A stretch of 64,000 nucleotides of DNA from Fulvivirga lutea (GTDB taxonomy: Bacteria; Bacteroidota; Bacteroidia; Cytophagales; Cyclobacteriaceae), in assembly GCF_017068455.1 (NCBI RefSeq), contig NZ_CP070608.1:606501-670500 (forward strand). The letters are read 5' to 3'. Shown here one piece after another: positions 51,388-60,995 of this stretch. Within the stretch, counting starts at the first letter, position 1, and the number at the start of each line of letters is the position of its first letter. The notes under the pieces are model-generated. The model made no database searches. It was given only the letters and a program-made list of their open reading frames with translations, and had not been told where the DNA came from. Made by a program: the position numbers and the translations under genes.

Positions 51388-53499
51388 ATGGCAAAAGGCG
51401 ATATGAGAAAAGTCGCCTTAGTGGGCAATCCTAACTCAGGTAAATCTTCACTTTTTAACCACTTAACGGGTCTCAATCAAAAAATAGGAAATTTTCCAGG
51501 TGTAACTGTGGATAAAAAAACAGGCTTTACTTCTTTACCTAATGGTGAGAAAATTGAAATCATTGATTTGCCTGGCACGTATAGCATCTATCCAAATTCA
51601 AAGGATGAGCGTATTGTCTTTGACATTCTGGCTAACAAATCACATAACCTGCATCCCGATGCAGTGGTGGTAATTGTAGATGCCTCAAACTTTAAACGAA
51701 ACCTTCTCCTTTTTACCCAAATTCACGATTTAGATATCCCAGTTATTCTTGCATTGAATATGATGGATATTGTGGAAAAAACAGGTTTAAGTATCGATGC
51801 CGCTAAACTAAGTGAGGAACTGGGAGTGCCCGTTTTACCCATGAAAGCTCGTACCGGTAAAGGCCTTGATCTTTTGAAGGAAACATTAACTGCCATTCCG
51901 GCTACTCCTCGCAAGCCCATATTCAACGCTCAAAATCACGCATCTGAGGCTATTGAAGCTGTAAAAAATAGTTTTGACATTACAAATGATTATGTTGCCT
52001 ACCAGCTTTTGCAACAACACAAGATCAATCAGTTTATCACTGAAGAGGACAGACAAACACTCAATAAGATTGAAGAAAACCATGGGTTTGCTAAGGATGA
52101 ACTCAGGAGAAAAGAAACACTAGAAAGGTACGCTTCCATTAATGAGTTTATCAATGGATCGGTAAAGGAGAATTTTACAGTTTTACCAAAACGAGTTACA
52201 GACACTCTGGACAGAATATTTACTCATAAAATTTGGGGGTATGCCATATTCTTAAGCATTCTATTTTTAATCTTCCAATCCATTTTTGCCTGGGCCACCG
52301 TTCCCATGGACTTCATAGACCTCATATTCTCTGAGTTGAGTGTTTTTGTCAGTAATGCTCTTCCGGATGGACTGCTTACTAACTTACTAGCAGAGGGGAT
52401 TATACCAGGCATTGGCGGCATTGTGATTTTCATTCCTCAAATCGCCATTTTATTTGCGTTCATTTCAATCTTGGAAGAAACGGGCTACATGTCGCGTGTA
52501 GTGTTTTTGATGGACAAAATAATGCGTAAGGTGGGGCTCAACGGCAAGAGTGTGGTTCCTTTGATTTCGGGTGTAGCATGCGCCATACCAGCTATAATGG
52601 CAACACGTACCATTGAAAACTGGAAAGAAAGACTCATTACTATTTTCGTTACTCCTTTTATGAGCTGCTCGGCAAGGTTACCAGTTTATACCATCCTCAT
52701 AGCTCTAATTATTCCAAATAAGTATGTATTGGGGATTTTCAATCTTCAGGGTCTTGCGCTCATGGGTTTATATCTGCTCGGCTTTTTAATGGCTATTATC
52801 TCAGCAGGGATAATGAAGCTGATATTAAAAACCAAAGAGCGTAGCTTCCTTGTCATGGAGCTTCCCACCTATAAAGCACCAAGATGGGCTAATGTGGGCT
52901 TAACAATGGTAGAAAAATCAAAAACCTTTGTATTTGAAGCAGGTAAAATAATTTTAGCTATTTCAATTATTCTCTGGGTATTGGCATCTTATGGACCGGG
53001 TGATCATCAGGAAAATGCCAGAAGTTATGTGTTACAACAGACAGAGCAACGGCTATCAGAGGAGGAATTGGATAATAAAGTACAATCATACAAGCTCGAA
53101 CACTCTTATGCAGGAATTTTTGGTAAAACTATCGAACCCGTCATCCGGCCACTAGGGTATGATTGGAAAATAGGTATTGCATTAATTACTTCATTTGCAG
53201 CACGCGAAGTATTTGTAAGCACTATGGCTACCATTTATAGTATAGGAGATACTGATGAGGAAGCCACAATAAAAAGCAGGCTACGATCTGAAGTTAATCC
53301 AGAAACAGGCAAAGCAAGATATGATTTGCCAACTGGTATGTCTCTTTTAGTTTTTTATGTATTTGCCATGCAGTGCATGAGTACTCTCGCTGTGGTGTAC
53401 AGAGAAACCAAAGGCTGGAAATGGCCAATGTTGCAACTCATTAGCATGACGGGAATAGCTTATCTATCCGCCTTATTGGTTTACAACCTTTTATCATAA
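51388..53499 (+). CDS. feoB: Ferrous iron transport protein FeoB
   Basis: 703 residues. N-terminal G domain with G1 GNPNSGKSS, G3 DLPGTYS, G4 NMMD; then the membrane core with the two FeoB gates (GVACAIPAIMATRT, MSCSARLPVYTI) in about 8-10 helices. It imports Fe(II) at the inner membrane under GTP. Length is at the short end for FeoB (700-770). The gene ends in a small palindrome (53487-53503) overlapping the stop. Confidence 0.95.
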   Translation: MAKGDMRKVALVGNPNSGKSSLFNHLTGLNQKIGNFPGVTVDKKTGFTSLPNGEKIEIIDLPGTYSIYPNSKDERIVFDILANKSHNLHPDAVVVIVDASNFKRNLLLFTQIHDLDIPVILALNMMDIVEKTGLSIDAAKLSEELGVPVLPMKARTGKGLDLLKETLTAIPATPRKPIFNAQNHASEAIEAVKNSFDITNDYVAYQLLQQHKINQFITEEDRQTLNKIEENHGFAKDELRRKETLERYASINEFINGSVKENFTVLPKRVTDTLDRIFTHKIWGYAIFLSILFLIFQSIFAWATVPMDFIDLIFSELSVFVSNALPDGLLTNLLAEGIIPGIGGIVIFIPQIAILFAFISILEETGYMSRVVFLMDKIMRKVGLNGKSVVPLISGVACAIPAIMATRTIENWKERLITIFVTPFMSCSARLPVYTILIALIIPNKYVLGIFNLQGLALMGLYLLGFLMAIISAGIMKLILKTKERSFLVMELPTYKAPRWANVGLTMVEKSKTFVFEAGKIILAISIILWVLASYGPGDHQENARSYVLQQTEQRLSEEELDNKVQSYKLEHSYAGIFGKTIEPVIRPLGYDWKIGIALITSFAAREVFVSTMATIYSIGDTDEEATIKSRLRSEVNPETGKARYDLPTGMSLLVFYVFAMQCMSTLAVVYRETKGWKWPMLQLISMTGIAYLSALLVYNLLS

Positions 53500-53554
53500 A
53501 AGGCTGTAAGAAATCCTTTATTTGTTATACTCTTGAGTTTTAAATTCTAATATA

Positions 53555-55351
53555 ATGCAAAGTCCTGCCCCCATATTTCAAGAGCGAATAGAAAAATTTA
53601 GCAGTGAATACAAATCACTAAATGCTCGATACAACTTCATTGCTACATTGAGGATAATAGTATTTATGGCATTTCTAGTATTATTTGTCGTATTTGCCAA
53701 CTATAGAATGGCTGTTGAAATGGGAATTACCGCACTGGTTTTTCCATTTGCCTTTGGGTTCATTGTAAGGGCTCATCAAAAAATTAAGTTTAAGCGGGAG
53801 CATGCTAAAATATTGCAGTCCATAAATCAGAGTGAGCTTAATATTCTAAATGGTAATTTATCATCGCAAGCCACGGGGCAAGAGTATTTAAATAAAAAGC
53901 ATTCGTATGCGAATGACTTGGATATTTTTGGTTCTAACTCACTTTTTCAGCTCCTCAATAGAACCTCCACAAAGGGTGGTAAGGATTTACTTGCCGATTG
54001 GCTACTCAATAAATCAAATAAGGATACTGTATTAGAAAGGCAGGAAGCCATTGAAGAGTTAAGTGCGAAGATAGATTGGCGCCAGAATTTTCAGGCTAAT
54101 GGATTGCATTATGAAATGCAGCAAGACAATTCAGATGAGCTTCTGTCTTGGATAAAGTCTTCAAATCAATTATCAAAGCAGCAAAAGTCTCTTTCGTTTG
54201 TCTTGCCAGCATTAACCATAGCATCTATTATGTTAAATGCATTAACTGAATGGCCTTGGTTTGCCACTTTACTTTTAGGGTTGGTAAATGGAGTAGTGTT
54301 ATACCGTTTTAAAGAAAGGATAGAGAACTTGACAGAGTCAGTCGCCCAACACATTGGTGTTTTAGGAGCATACAGCCTACTGTTTAAGCAAGTTGAAGAC
54401 TCGACTTTTCAATCAAATAAGTTGAGCCTTATTAAAACTACAATTGCAAGTAAAGAAGCCTCCGCTTCAAATAGTATAAAAGCCCTTTATACTATACTAA
54501 ACTATTTAAACGCCCGAGCCAATATGCTTTATGGCTTAATCAACTTTATCTTTCTGTATGACCTACACATTATCAGAATGTCTGAGAAATGGAAATCGGA
54601 AAATCAAACGGATGTGTCGAAATGGTTTAACAGCATTTCAGAGTTGGAAACCTTATGCAGTATTGCAGGGTTTAGGTTTGCCAAGCCACATTTTATATGG
54701 CCAGCGGTTGCTGATGATGAATATTTCTTTGAAGCTAAAGGTCTTGGACATCCACTTATTGCCTCTGATGAAAGAATAACGAACAATTACGAACTCAAAG
54801 AGAAGGGTAGTGTTTCAATTATCACGGGCTCCAACATGTCAGGTAAAAGTACCTTTTTAAGGACCCTTGGCGTAAATCTTGTGCTTGCTCAAATGGGCTC
54901 CGTAGTATGTGCAAAAGAACTAAAAATCTCCTTTGTTCAAATATTTACGAGTATGCGAACGCAGGATAACCTGGAAGAACATGTTTCTTCTTTTTATGCC
55001 GAGCTACAACGCATTCAAATGCTTTTGGAATTAGTTAATAATTCTACCCCCGTACTGTACATGCTTGATGAAATACTGAAAGGTACTAACTCACAAGATA
55101 GACATATCGGAGCCAAGTCTCTTGCTTTACAACTTTCTAAAACGAATAGCTTTGGTTTAATCTCTACACATGACTTAGCTCTTGGTGAAATGGCCACTCA
55201 GCATAAGAATATTGAAAACTATAGTTTCAACAGCGTCATTCAAAATGATGAAATTATATTCCCTTATAAATTAGAAAAAGGAATTTGCCACAGTTTTAAT
55301 GCTAGCAAGCTCATGGAAAAAATTGGAATTGAAATCCATCGGGAAAACTAA
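53555..55351 (+). CDS. Membrane-anchored MutS-like ATPase
   Basis: 598 residues. Two or three membrane helices in the first half (about 28-48, 52-71 and 212-250 region), then a helical lever segment and a MutS ABC-ATPase domain with Walker A GSNMSGKST (about 420-430), the FTSMRTQDNL stretch, Walker B LYMLDEILKGTNS (about 500) and STHDLAL. No mismatch-recognition domain is present, so it is not a repair MutS. Membrane MutS homologues of this type occur across Bacteroidota with unknown job. Its stop codon overlaps the end of the convergent glycine-rich gene by 4 bases. Confidence 0.85.
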   Translation: MQSPAPIFQERIEKFSSEYKSLNARYNFIATLRIIVFMAFLVLFVVFANYRMAVEMGITALVFPFAFGFIVRAHQKIKFKREHAKILQSINQSELNILNGNLSSQATGQEYLNKKHSYANDLDIFGSNSLFQLLNRTSTKGGKDLLADWLLNKSNKDTVLERQEAIEELSAKIDWRQNFQANGLHYEMQQDNSDELLSWIKSSNQLSKQQKSLSFVLPALTIASIMLNALTEWPWFATLLLGLVNGVVLYRFKERIENLTESVAQHIGVLGAYSLLFKQVEDSTFQSNKLSLIKTTIASKEASASNSIKALYTILNYLNARANMLYGLINFIFLYDLHIIRMSEKWKSENQTDVSKWFNSISELETLCSIAGFRFAKPHFIWPAVADDEYFFEAKGLGHPLIASDERITNNYELKEKGSVSIITGSNMSGKSTFLRTLGVNLVLAQMGSVVCAKELKISFVQIFTSMRTQDNLEEHVSSFYAELQRIQMLLELVNNSTPVLYMLDEILKGTNSQDRHIGAKSLALQLSKTNSFGLISTHDLALGEMATQHKNIENYSFNSVIQNDEIIFPYKLEKGICHSFNASKLMEKIGIEIHREN

Positions 55352-56130
55352 GCGTTATTCTTTTTAATCACGATTTCACCATCTTTTCCACTTTGGCAGT
55401 ATGGGTCTCTATTTCCAGGCTCTCCCCTTGCTCCTTCCGGTGTGATACTGATAACGCGATTAGTTTTAGGGTCTCTAACTACTTGTTCTTCTCCACCAAG
55501 TCCACCATTACCTGGTTTACCAGCCTTACCACATTGACCACCTTCACTTATTAAGTAAATGGAGTGTTCTCCTTCACCATTAAAAAGAGGTAAAAAATTA
55601 GGAGCCTCATAATAAAGCTTAATGTTACCTGCATTGGCACCAAAACCAGCCCTTCCACCATCACCTCCATTATCTCCTTTCATTCCAAAGGCTGGGTTTC
55701 TTCTAGGTGTCTTCCCATCGCCTCCGTCACCTCCATTGCCTCCATTTGTTTCAATAGTAAAAGATTCCAACTGGTCAAATTTCACCACAAAAGTTATATC
55801 CCTACCCCGTTTGCCTGCTTCACCACTCGTTCCATGCAATGTTAATCCTCGGCCTCTTTTCCCGTTAACACCATTTTCTCCATTGAGATTAAACTTAGTA
55901 TTCTTGCCCAAATACGCATTTTCTACTTGAACGTAAACATCATTTAAAAACCGAATTTCACTCCCTTCTTTCATGACAAGGTTCTCCAAAAGAAGTGAGT
56001 CATCGGCATAAGTAAGCATTTCATTTTCCTCTAAAGTGAGTGAAGACCAGTCTTTCACATCAGAAACCTGAGCGAAGCTGGCCTTCATCAAAAATAATAG
56101 TGCTGGAAGTATACTAAGTTTTTTTATCAT
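55348..56130 (-). CDS. Exported glycine-rich collagen-like protein
   Basis: 260 residues with a signal peptide (ILPALLFLMKASFAQ). After an N-terminal beta part (about 25-75) come blocks with dense glycine: GENGVNGKRGRGLTLHGTSG, NGGNGGDGGDGK, GDNGGDGGRAGFGANAG and a last GGQCGKAGKPGNGGLGG. The GxxG spacing suggests a collagen-like or fibrous surface structure, but perfect Gly-X-Y runs are short. One cysteine pair may form a disulfide. It overlaps the collagen-like lipoprotein gene upstream by 4 bases and is probably made with it. Confidence 0.75.
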   Translation of the reverse strand: MIKKLSILPALLFLMKASFAQVSDVKDWSSLTLEENEMLTYADDSLLLENLVMKEGSEIRFLNDVYVQVENAYLGKNTKFNLNGENGVNGKRGRGLTLHGTSGEAGKRGRDITFVVKFDQLESFTIETNGGNGGDGGDGKTPRRNPAFGMKGDNGGDGGRAGFGANAGNIKLYYEAPNFLPLFNGEGEHSIYLISEGGQCGKAGKPGNGGLGGEEQVVRDPKTNRVISITPEGARGEPGNRDPYCQSGKDGEIVIKKNNA

Positions 56131-56693
56131 AGTGACCGTCTTTTCATTACGTTTCCTGAAATTTTACTATCCTCGATACCATATCTTTCTTTCACTTCTT
56201 CATATGATGGATGAGCCTTTCTTCCACCACTCCAAAACTGACCAGGAACAACAACCAGCCTCACGAACCAGTTATCTGTGTCCATAGCCGTCAATAAGTC
56301 AAGTTCATGATCTGCATCCAGAAACAATTTTACATCTAGAGTAGTCCAGTCAAAATTGTATTGTAAAAGACCATTTTCTGTAATGACAGTTTGTGGTAGC
56401 GCTCTCCAAATTTCATTTCCATCCGTATCCACATCCCACAAAAAATAAACAAGAGTTACATCTGAAGTCAATGCCTCAAAATCATCCGCATATGGCAAGA
56501 ATACTTGATAATCTGGACCTGTAAATGACACATTCTCATATTCAAATACATAGGCTTCTTCGCCATCTATTCCATCAGCTCCACGTGGACCTTGCGGACC
56601 CTGAGGCCCAATCGGTCCCTCATCTCCACCTATAAAACATGAACTGAATGATAACAAAATACCAAGTGCGAGTATTGAAGCTAAAGGTTTCAT
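56127..56693 (-). CDS. Lipoprotein with collagen-like Gly-X-Y segment
   Basis: 188 residues. Signal and lipobox (FSSC at about 16-19), then at about 23-44 a Gly-X-Y run (GDEGPIGPQGPQGPRGADG...) with proline in the first and second positions as in collagen. The remaining 140 residues are acidic and beta-rich, ending in a basic tail. Likely a surface-exposed lipoprotein. First gene of a two-gene unit with the glycine-rich protein. Confidence 0.82.
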   Translation of the reverse strand: MKPLASILALGILLSFSSCFIGGDEGPIGPQGPQGPRGADGIDGEEAYVFEYENVSFTGPDYQVFLPYADDFEALTSDVTLVYFLWDVDTDGNEIWRALPQTVITENGLLQYNFDWTTLDVKLFLDADHELDLLTAMDTDNWFVRLVVVPGQFWSGGRKAHPSYEEVKERYGIEDSKISGNVMKRRSL

Positions 56694-56771
56694 AACTTTA
56701 AATGTTTAGTTCAATGTGAAGTAACCAAACATCAGGCCAAAAAAGAAAAGTGGCTTTATTTAAATATGTAA

Positions 56772-58130
56772 TTGACTGATAATCTTAGACTAAGAAACAT
56801 GGCGATTGAAGGTGAATTAAAGATAGTGAGTGAAGTGATAAATCGGCTTCAAAATGACTTTCAACACTCTTTTACTGTTGAAACAGACTTGGAAGAAGTC
56901 TCTGTCATTCTAAACGAGGTGGCCGATCGAATGATGGATAATTATCCTTATTTCGATACCAACTATGCAGGTCAAATGCTCAAGCCACCGCACCCTGTTT
57001 CAAGGTTGGCTTATATGCTCGCCATGTATTTTAACCCAAACAATCATGCTTTGGATGGCGGAAGGGCCAGCTCTCAAATGGAGAAGGAAGCGGTTGCCAA
57101 AATTGCAGAAATGTTTGGTTGGACAGTGCACTTGGGTCATTTAACAGGTGGTGGAACCATGGCAAACATGGAGGCACTATGGGTTGCCAAAAAAGAACAC
57201 CCTGACAGAATGGTTGTGGCTTCGAGTATGGCGCATTATACGCATCAGCGAATTTCAGATGTTTTAGGAATTAAGTTCCAAAGCATACGAACGGATCAAT
57301 TGGGGCGGATGAGCGCTCAGGGTCTTGAACAAGTTTTAACTAGTAACGATGTAGGTACAGTGGTGGTAACTCTCGGAACCACTGGAACAGGTTCAATAGA
57401 TCCGCTATCAGAAATTATTGAACTCCAACAAAAGTATAGTTTCCGAATTCACATAGATGCTGCATACGGTGGTTATTTTGGTTTAGCAGATAATCTGGAC
57501 CCACATGCCTCTGAACAGTTTAATCTTATTCATCATGCCGATAGCATCGTCATCGATCCTCATAAACATGGGCTTCAACCTTATGGTTGCGGGTGCATTT
57601 TGTTTAAAGATCCAAAAATGGGTGCCCATTATAAACACGACTCACCCTACACTTACTTCAGTTCTGCCGAACTCCATCTAGGGGAGATTAGTTTGGAGTG
57701 TTCACGACCCGGTGCAGCGGCTGTTGCATTATGGGCTACCTTGCAGATGTTTCCATTAGAGAAAAATGGAAAGTTTAGTGCCGGACTTGAAAGTTGCATC
57801 AAAGCTGCTCGTAAACTCAGTGTTTTCATAAAATCTGATGCTCGTTTTCAACTGGTTATGGAGCCCGAGCTCGATATTGTTGTCTGGGCTCCTACAGGAA
57901 ACTCATTAAATGAAATAAGTAAAGTTTCAAACTCTATTTTTGAAAAAGCTGCCAAGGCTGATGTTCATCTGGCATTAATCAAGATTCCTAAAAACCTATT
58001 ATCCGAAGATTGGAGCCATGTTAAAAAAGATCAGGAATATGTGACTTGCCTACGAAGTTGCTTAATGAAATTTGAGCATATCAACTGGGTTGACGATATC
58101 TGGTCAGTCATTCAGGCCACAATGCCTTGA
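56772..58130 (+). CDS. PLP-dependent group II decarboxylase family protein
   Basis: 452 residues. Pyridoxal lysine in IVIDPHKHGLQPYGCG, with HLTGGGTMANMEALW upstream, DAAYGGYF and the downstream SRPGAAA segment typical of glutamate/tyrosine/diaminobutyrate decarboxylases. The exact amino acid is not evident. Start could be TTG 56772 (MTDNLRLRNMA) or ATG 56799 (MAIEGELKIV); the latter loses nine residues. No transporter or other pathway gene flanks it. Its last bases overlap only a non-coding extension of the next gene. Confidence 0.85.
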   Translation: MTDNLRLRNMAIEGELKIVSEVINRLQNDFQHSFTVETDLEEVSVILNEVADRMMDNYPYFDTNYAGQMLKPPHPVSRLAYMLAMYFNPNNHALDGGRASSQMEKEAVAKIAEMFGWTVHLGHLTGGGTMANMEALWVAKKEHPDRMVVASSMAHYTHQRISDVLGIKFQSIRTDQLGRMSAQGLEQVLTSNDVGTVVVTLGTTGTGSIDPLSEIIELQQKYSFRIHIDAAYGGYFGLADNLDPHASEQFNLIHHADSIVIDPHKHGLQPYGCGCILFKDPKMGAHYKHDSPYTYFSSAELHLGEISLECSRPGAAAVALWATLQMFPLEKNGKFSAGLESCIKAARKLSVFIKSDARFQLVMEPELDIVVWAPTGNSLNEISKVSNSIFEKAAKADVHLALIKIPKNLLSEDWSHVKKDQEYVTCLRSCLMKFEHINWVDDIWSVIQATMP

Positions 58131-58170
58131 TTTAAGAATAACCAGTATATTAGCGATCAAAAGTATTAGC

Positions 58171-60108
58171 ATGCAAAAGATCTGGCAATCTGTTCCTTTA
58201 CTTGTAATCATCTTATTTGTTGCCTCCTGTCAATCGCAAGTAGAACAGGTAAAGAAAATGCCACCTAACAAATTCTCTGATGACGGCTTAATTGAGATAT
58301 ATGAGTTAATTGATCAGCGAAAAGGAGATTCTCTTCTAAACTATTTAAGACATGCTAATGATCTTTACAGATATGAAGCTGCATTAGGTTTTGGCTCCAT
58401 TCAAGACCCCGCAGCCATTCAACCACTATCGTATGCTCTTCAGGATAGCTCAGCTAAAGTGAGAAAGGCTGCTGCCTATTCTTTAGGACAAATAGGAGAT
58501 TCTTCGGCCATTGAGCCTATAGTTATTTCTCTTGAAACCGAAGATAGTGTGTATGTACGAAAGGAGTTATTGGAATCTCTTGGCAAAGTTATTACTCAAG
58601 ATTCGCTATCGCTTTTACAGTATTGGCCACTAAAAACTCAGGAAGACAAGGAAGGCTTAGCTTGGGGACTTTACAGAGCAGGAATTAGAAATGTACATGA
58701 CGGAATTTCAATAGACATAGCACTTTCATTACTTGATAGTAGCAATTCTTATCTTACCAGGTTAGGTGCAGCACACTTTTTATATCGATCAAGCAATTTA
58801 GATATAACGGGAAGAACTGCTTTTATTACACGATCGGCTTTGACCGATGCTTCTCCTAACGTTAGAATGGCCTGTGCATTGGCATTAAGAAATGCCATTG
58901 AAGCAAGTTCGTTAAACGCCTTAAAATCTTTAATGAGTGATCCTGATTATCGGGTAAGGGTAAATGCATTGAGGGCAATGACATCATTTAATATCGAAGA
59001 AACAAAAGAGTCCTATCTCAATGCCCTGCAAGATCAAAATTTAAACGTGCGAATAACTGCTGCCATGAACTTGAGTACACAGTCTACTAATGAAATGTAC
59101 GATGAGTTAAATGCAGCCTTTAACACTGCTAAAAATTGGCGGGTAAAAGGTGCTTTGATAGGGGCAATACTTCAATCTGCCGAAGAAAAACAAGTTGCCT
59201 TAGAAAAAATTAAATCCGAATATACCGCAACAGAAAACCCTTACTATAAGGCAGCTTTATTAAGTTCAATGGGAAATTCTGTGATGGGTAATGAGTTTGT
59301 TATCACTCAATTATTTACTGAGAAACACCCTGCTATAACTACATCTGCCATCTCTACACTAGCACAAATGAGAATGTCAGAAGCTTTTCCATTAGAGTTG
59401 GAGGCATCATTTGCTGAGGTATTTAAAGAGGCTATTTTAAGTAAGGACGTTGCTCAAATAAGCATAGCTTCGTCCGTTATATCCCAGCCGAACTTAAAAT
59501 ATAACGAGATTTACGACACACCAGACTTTTTATATGAAGCCAAAGCAAATTTGACGCTACCAAAAGATACCGAGGCCATGTCAAGCTTAAACGCGGCTAT
59601 TGCCTATTTAGAAGGAAAGGACCCAATAAGCCCTGACAGAGAGTATAATAATCCTATTAACTGGGAATTGGTGAAAAGTATTGATAAAAAGACTAAAGCT
59701 GAAATAACGACTGAGAAAGGAAAAATTATACTTGAATTGTACATAGAAGACGCCCCAGGCTCTGTTTCAAACTTTGTAAAACTGGCTAAGTCCGGTTACT
59801 ATAATGGTAAAAACTTTCACCGAGTTGTTCCGAACTTTGTTATTCAAGGTGGCTGCAATCGAGGTGATGGTTTTGGTTCTGAAGATTATTCCATCCGTTC
59901 TGAGTTGGCTAATTTAAGGTATGAAGAAGGTACCGTTGGAATGGCATCTTCAGGTAAAGACACGGAAAGTACACAGTGGTTTATCACGCACTCACCTACG
60001 CCACATTTGGATGGCTCATATACCGTATTTGCAAGAGTTATCGAGGGTATGGAGGTTATCCATACAATAGAAATTGGAGATAAAATAACTCAGGTAGAAA
60101 TTAAATAG
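58171..60108 (+). CDS. HEAT-repeat lipoprotein with C-terminal cyclophilin-type peptidyl-prolyl isomerase
   Basis: 645 residues from ATG 58171 (MQKIWQSVPLL), where signal and lipobox (FVASC at about 14-18) follow; an in-frame start at 58072 would overlap the previous gene and lose the signal. About 380 residues of HEAT-like helices come next (YEAALGFGSIQDPAAIQPLSYAL, KVRKAAAYSLGQIGDSSAIEPI, NVRMACALALRNA, DYRVRVNALRAMTSF). The last 136 residues (about 510-645) are a cyclophilin domain with FHRVVPNFVIQGG and WFITHSPTPHLDG. The fusion would act as a periplasmic or surface foldase with a scaffold that binds clients; that role is inferred. Confidence 0.9.
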   Translation: MQKIWQSVPLLVIILFVASCQSQVEQVKKMPPNKFSDDGLIEIYELIDQRKGDSLLNYLRHANDLYRYEAALGFGSIQDPAAIQPLSYALQDSSAKVRKAAAYSLGQIGDSSAIEPIVISLETEDSVYVRKELLESLGKVITQDSLSLLQYWPLKTQEDKEGLAWGLYRAGIRNVHDGISIDIALSLLDSSNSYLTRLGAAHFLYRSSNLDITGRTAFITRSALTDASPNVRMACALALRNAIEASSLNALKSLMSDPDYRVRVNALRAMTSFNIEETKESYLNALQDQNLNVRITAAMNLSTQSTNEMYDELNAAFNTAKNWRVKGALIGAILQSAEEKQVALEKIKSEYTATENPYYKAALLSSMGNSVMGNEFVITQLFTEKHPAITTSAISTLAQMRMSEAFPLELEASFAEVFKEAILSKDVAQISIASSVISQPNLKYNEIYDTPDFLYEAKANLTLPKDTEAMSSLNAAIAYLEGKDPISPDREYNNPINWELVKSIDKKTKAEITTEKGKIILELYIEDAPGSVSNFVKLAKSGYYNGKNFHRVVPNFVIQGGCNRGDGFGSEDYSIRSELANLRYEEGTVGMASSGKDTESTQWFITHSPTPHLDGSYTVFARVIEGMEVIHTIEIGDKITQVEIK

Positions 60109-60111
60109 GTA

Positions 60112-60819
60112 CTAGCAAATATTCAATGCTATTTTCATCATATCATTGAAGGAGGACTCCCGTTCTTCCGTTGTACATGCTTTACCTAAAATGATATTAT
60201 CACTAACGGTTAAAATACTGCAGGCTCTTACACCCTCTGCAGCGGCCATAGTAAATAGCAGCGAAGATTCCATTTCTGCACAAAGTATGCCGTGATTAAT
60301 CCATATTTTCCACCTTTCCGGATCGTCTTTAAAATAGAAGTAATCGGTACTAAAAACATTCCCCACTATTACTTTAATATGTTGCCTTTCTGCTTCCTTA
60401 ATGGCGGAAGACATCAAACCATAATCAGGAAGAGGGGCGAAATCTAACCCCGAAAAAATGAGTTTGTTCATATTAGAATCTGTTGAAGCCCCTTGTGCTA
60501 CAATAATATCCCCAAGCTCAATATCTTGATTTAGAGCACCACATGTTCCAACCCTTATGATCCTTTTAGCGCCATACTCATGTATTAACTCATGAAGATA
60601 AATGGCCAATGATGGCTGACCCATACCCGTTCCTTGCACAGATATTCTCTTTCCATTGTAGTTTCCTGTAAACCCAAGCATATTACGTACAGAAGAATAA
60701 CAAATTGCTTCTTCTAAATATGTATTCGCAATATGTTCAGCCCTGAGCGGATCGCCACAAACCAACACTGTATTGGCTATTTCTCCGTCCTTCGCTCCAA
60801 TATGAATACTCATAATCAA
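60112..60819 (-). CDS. deoD: DeoD-type purine nucleoside phosphorylase
   Basis: 235 residues (233 if ATG 60813 is used, which gives MSIHIGAKDG, the usual family start). Motifs: GDPLRAEHIA, RVGTCGAL, MESSLLF with the ribose-binding Met-Glu, and Asp in TVSDNI near the C-terminus for purine N7. It splits purine nucleosides with phosphate for salvage. Unlike uridine phosphorylase, the spacing and length are DeoD type. Confidence 0.88.
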   Translation of the reverse strand: MIMSIHIGAKDGEIANTVLVCGDPLRAEHIANTYLEEAICYSSVRNMLGFTGNYNGKRISVQGTGMGQPSLAIYLHELIHEYGAKRIIRVGTCGALNQDIELGDIIVAQGASTDSNMNKLIFSGLDFAPLPDYGLMSSAIKEAERQHIKVIVGNVFSTDYFYFKDDPERWKIWINHGILCAEMESSLLFTMAAAEGVRACSILTVSDNIILGKACTTEERESSFNDMMKIALNIC

Positions 60820-60995
60820 TAAAATTTATTCAAACTTGAGTATTTCAACATTAAAATACCTTGCTAGAAGTTAGGCTAGTGCCTGATAAATGTCACCTAT
60901 ATTTAACGCTGATGTTGATTGCATGAGCTTTTAATCATATAGCACAATAGTTTATATTATCTTTGTCACTCTTTTAAAGAGAGCGAATAATACAG

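Noticed and set aside
53487-53503. CCTTTTAT and ATAAAAGG palindrome over the feoB stop codon
   Set aside because: No T-run follows and the stem is AT-rich, so I do not call it a terminator.
55622-55930. Proline-rich plus-strand frame opposite the glycine-rich gene
   Set aside because: Proline codons are the complement of glycine codons, so this frame is an expected artefact.
60958-60965. TATCTTTG box before purK
   Set aside because: Fits the -7 box but no TTG lies at the right distance upstream, so a promoter is not claimed as a feature.
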